Positions 61,592 through 64,000 of a stretch of 64,000 nt of DNA are shown piece after piece. Source of the DNA: an uncultured Paracoccaceae bacterium (GTDB lineage Bacteria; Pseudomonadota; Alphaproteobacteria; Rhodobacterales; Rhodobacteraceae); the NCBI GenBank assembly GCA_947503925.1, contig CANNFQ010000007.1, positions 1 to 64,000 on the forward strand, written 5' to 3'. A model generated the notes under the pieces. That model made no database searches, was not told the origin of the DNA, and saw nothing but the letters and a program-made list of their open reading frames with translations. Numbering within the stretch: position 1 is the stretch's first letter; every line of letters starts with the position of its first letter. The translations under genes and the position numbers were made by a program.

Positions 61592-62440
61592 TTAGCCGTC
61601 GGTATCGGTCGTCTCCGTAGTGGCGGGAACGTCATCGGCGGGCGGTGCTGTTTCAGACCCGTTCATCAGATCATCAATCATCGCGCGCGCGACCTGTACC
61701 TGTTCATCCAGCCAGATCCGAAGCTGATCGACCGTCTGGACATATTGCGCCATCACACCTTCGGTCTGGGGCAAGTTTTCGGTGATCTGATCAACAAAGA
61801 AGTAAGGCGCAATCAGCACGGCCAGCAAGAGCAGCACAAGAAAAAATCCGCGCCGGAACCCGCGCCTGCGCACGACTTCCTGCTGTTCATCTTCGGTCAG
61901 GCCTGACGTATCGCTTGCCTGTGCGCGGGCGCGCAGGGTTGCGTTGATCTCGTCAATATTGGGCATGGTGCGCAGGTTTGAACCCGGTACGGCACCGGTG
62001 GCCGCGGCGGCGACAGCGGCAGGTGTGGCGGCGGCATCGCCGGTCATGGCGGCGATGCGCTTGCGCGTTTCTTCCGCCCGTTCGCCCGGCGACTGACTCT
62101 GCCGTTCAGATGGGGGTGGGCTGGCCTCTTGTGTGGCGCGGATTTCTTTTTCGCGCGCGGCTTCCTCTCGCAAGATATCGGCGATCGACGAATCAAGTGG
62201 TTTACGATCGGGTGCTTCGACCGGCTTGTGGCGCGGGCCGTCATCGTCGTCATTCGTGGTCGGGGCCGGTGTCGGACGCGGGGTGGGTCGCTGCATCAAC
62301 GGGCGTCCTGCAACCTTTGGCTTGTCCATCTGGAACCATGTATGCGCACAGCTGGAACACTGTACATCCCGGCCACCATCGGGGATCACATCATCAGAGA
62401 TGTCATATTGCGCATCACATTTGGGGCAAATCAGCCGCAT
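61592..62440 (-). CDS. Zinc-ribbon domain membrane protein (MJ0042 type)
   Basis: A 282-residue protein. The N-terminal MJ0042-type zinc ribbon is visible as CPKCDAQYDI and CSSCAHTWF. A Pro/Thr-rich, charged linker (about 40-185) precedes one transmembrane helix (FFLVLLLLAVLIAPYFFV, about 205-225) and a short C-terminal part. Found in alphaproteobacteria beside ftsE; the role is unknown. It is divergent from ftsE, with 166 bp of shared upstream DNA. Confidence 0.85.
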   Translation of the reverse strand: MRLICPKCDAQYDISDDVIPDGGRDVQCSSCAHTWFQMDKPKVAGRPLMQRPTPRPTPAPTTNDDDDGPRHKPVEAPDRKPLDSSIADILREEAAREKEIRATQEASPPPSERQSQSPGERAEETRKRIAAMTGDAAATPAAVAAAATGAVPGSNLRTMPNIDEINATLRARAQASDTSGLTEDEQQEVVRRRGFRRGFFLVLLLLAVLIAPYFFVDQITENLPQTEGVMAQYVQTVDQLRIWLDEQVQVARAMIDDLMNGSETAPPADDVPATTETTDTDG

Positions 62441-62606
62441 GTTGAGATCCTTCTGCCCGGTAACATACCGTTCTTATTGTGTTGTTACGGCGCAATCTAG
62501 CAATCGCTGCGTCAAACGCCAAGGATTTGCTGAATGGTCGGGTGCCGGAACATTGAAACCTGTTGCAGATTTGGGCAGAACGGCGCTGTGATCGAAAGGG
62601 TGCGTT

Positions 62607-63281
62607 GTGATAGAACTGGAAGATGTATCCTGCGGTTTTGGCGGCAGGCCCCTGTTTTCAGGGCTTTCGCTGTCGCTAGCACCGGGATCGTTTCATTTTC
62701 TGACAGGGCCGTCGGGGGCAGGCAAGACGACGCTTTTGCGCTTGTGTTATGCCGATTTGCGCGCCGATCAGGGCCAGGTGCGGCTGTTTGATCAGGATGC
62801 CACCAGCCTTGGGCGCGATGCCGTGGCAATGATCCGCCGACGGATTGGCGTTGTGCATCAAAACTGCGCCTTCCTGGATCATCTGAGTATTGCGGAAAAC
62901 ATCGCCTTGCCGCTGACCGTCGCCGACCGTGCGGCAGAAGCGGCCGGAAATCTGCCGGAATTGCTGGCATGGGTGGGCCTGACGGCGCAAGCCAATCAGT
63001 TGCCCCCGGAACTATCAGGTGGCGAACGACAGCGCGCCGCATTGGCCCGCGCAGTCATCATGTCGCCCGAAGTGATCATTGCCGATGAGCCGACGGGCAA
63101 TGTGGATTGGGAAATGTCGCAGCGTCTGATGACCCTGCTGGTTGAACTGCATCGGATGGGCAAGGCGGTCCTCATCGCGACTCATGACCTGACAATGATC
63201 CGGGCAATGAAGGCAGAGGTCAGCGCGCGTGTCCTGCGCCTGAAGGACGGTCAGCTGGCGCAGGCGGGGTCCGAGCTATGA
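62607..63281 (+). CDS. ftsE: Cell division ATP-binding protein
   Basis: A 224-residue ABC ATPase that with FtsX activates peptidoglycan hydrolases at the septum. Walker A GPSGAGKTT is at residues 32-40; the Q-loop is in VVHQNCAFLDHL, the signature is LSGGERQRAALARAV, Walker B is VIIADEPTGNVD and the switch His is in IATHDL. It starts at GTG with AAAGGG upstream. The stop overlaps ftsX by 4 bp. Confidence 0.93.
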   Translation: MIELEDVSCGFGGRPLFSGLSLSLAPGSFHFLTGPSGAGKTTLLRLCYADLRADQGQVRLFDQDATSLGRDAVAMIRRRIGVVHQNCAFLDHLSIAENIALPLTVADRAAEAAGNLPELLAWVGLTAQANQLPPELSGGERQRAALARAVIMSPEVIIADEPTGNVDWEMSQRLMTLLVELHRMGKAVLIATHDLTMIRAMKAEVSARVLRLKDGQLAQAGSEL

Positions 63282-64000
63282 GGGCCGTTCTTGATCTGAT
63301 CGTTGGTGATCCACAGGCCGATCGCGCTGTGCCACCCACGGGGATCACCGCCCGCCTGACTGTCTTTGCGACCGCCGTCATGGCGTTTCTGGCGGTTCTT
63401 GTTCTTGCGATGTCGACGACGGCGGGGCGCGTGGCTGATCGCTGGGCGGACGAGTTGGCACAGGCCGCCACGCTGCGCCTGCCCGCGGATGCGGGTGAGG
63501 CGACGGTCGAAAATGCGCTGGAGATATTGCGCCTGACACCCGGCGTCGCAGAGGCGCGCGCGCTGACGGATACCGAACAGCAGGCTTTGCTGGATCCATG
63601 GTTTGGACCAGATCTGGCACTCGATACGCTGCCCGTCCCGCAACTGATCGAAATCATCGCCGATGACCCACCCTATGATGCGGATGGGTTGCGGGCACGG
63701 TTGACGGCCGAACTGCCCGCAGCGGTGCTGGATGACCACGCCCGCTGGCGTGAACCGCTGATCGTGGCGGCTGGCCGTCTGCGGTTCGTGGCCAGCGTGG
63801 TGACCTTGCTGATTGGTGCTGCATTGGCAGCAACGGTTGTTTTGGCCGCGCAGGCATCGCTTGCCGCCAATGTGCAGGTCATTCATGTGTTGCGGCTTGT
63901 CGGTGCGCGCGACATCTATATCGCTCGCGCCTTTGTCCGTCGATTCACCCTGCGCGCGGGGCTTGGCGCCGCGCTGGGTGCACTTATCGGGGTTATCACC
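63278..64000 (+). CDS. ftsX: Cell division protein FtsX, 5' part
   Basis: The first 241 codons, still open at the window edge. Translation from ATG 63278 gives MRAVLDLIVGDPQADRAVPP, a first transmembrane helix (about residues 30-48, TVFATAVMAFLAVLVLAMS), a periplasmic domain (about 50-165) and a second helix near 170-190 (FVASVVTLLIGAALAATVVL). Then comes the FtsX motif VIHVLRLVGARDIYIARAFVRRF, which is diagnostic, and the start of a third helix. It forms a membrane complex with FtsE encoded immediately upstream with a 4-bp overlap. It has no stop in the window. Confidence 0.92.
   Translation, partial: MRAVLDLIVGDPQADRAVPPTGITARLTVFATAVMAFLAVLVLAMSTTAGRVADRWADELAQAATLRLPADAGEATVENALEILRLTPGVAEARALTDTEQQALLDPWFGPDLALDTLPVPQLIEIIADDPPYDADGLRARLTAELPAAVLDDHARWREPLIVAAGRLRFVASVVTLLIGAALAATVVLAAQASLAANVQVIHVLRLVGARDIYIARAFVRRFTLRAGLGAALGALIGVIT

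Overview
The window looks like a chromosomal segment of a marine alphaproteobacterium of the Rhodobacterales (Roseobacter group; a Loktanella/Yoonia/Octadecabacter-like genome is my inference). This rests on lineage-typical gene neighbourhoods (argH - small lipoprotein - DUF2834 - lysA - TIGR02302; zinc-ribbon protein - ftsE - ftsX; pyrB - two small membrane proteins - pyrC - plsY), on DUF2794 and DUF4175 proteins, and on CtrA-like sites next to a chemotaxis gene. I found no rRNA, tRNA or CRISPR array.

Layout. 1-4.7 kb: start of a formaldehyde (S-hydroxymethylglutathione) dehydrogenase gene, two tandem I78 inhibitor lipoproteins, DUF2794, an NlpC/P60 hydrolase coupled to an M17 aminopeptidase, and a beta-carbonic anhydrase. 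4.7-10.1 kb: a DUF4139 (MuiA-like) protein, asd, then a regulatory stretch with 11-bp tandem repeats and CtrA-like motifs ahead of a small exported protein and a soluble chemoreceptor. 10.1-24.9 kb: an amino-sugar uptake and catabolism locus. A GntR regulator and a cytoplasmic GH20 hexosaminidase are divergent from a four-gene ABC importer, a Gfo/Idh/MocA oxidoreductase, two different SIS deaminase/isomerases, a ROK kinase, NagA, CutC and a pentonate-type IlvD/Edd dehydratase.

25.1-33.4 kb: a copper-resistance island. It holds a DsbA-like and a glutaredoxin-MauE pair, a CsoR repressor, and a six-gene operon (small Cys/His protein, DUF411, cytochrome c, CopC, CopD, multicopper oxidase), plus a frameshifted exported protein and a Crp/Fnr regulator. 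An internally deleted IS110-family transposase sits at its edge. Two TACC-N7-GGTA operators tie the CsoR gene and the oxidase operon together.

33.4-64 kb: mostly housekeeping. It includes an OmpA-family protein, ubiA, rsmE, two tandem GNAT paralogues, glutamate-cysteine ligase, a GbsR/MarR regulator with two matching operators, plsY, pyrC, pyrB, a uracil-DNA glycosylase, moaB, an RND efflux pair, a DsbD-N-like protein, YqgE, a TlpA-like thioredoxin, argH, lysA, the Gln/Gly-repeat TIGR02302 protein, a zinc-ribbon protein, ftsE and the first part of ftsX.

How the parts work together. The importer would bring amino-sugar oligosaccharides into the cytoplasm, where the signal-less GH20 enzyme splits them; the ROK kinase phosphorylates, NagA deacetylates, and the SIS proteins deaminate/isomerise. 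In the copper island, exported Cu proteins and the oxidase handle periplasmic copper under CsoR. The most novel candidates are the extended amino-sugar operon (oxidoreductase, two SIS proteins, CutC, dehydratase), the two-operator CsoR and GbsR circuits, a CopC lacking its N-terminal copper-ligand His, and the 11-bp repeat array upstream of the chemotaxis genes.
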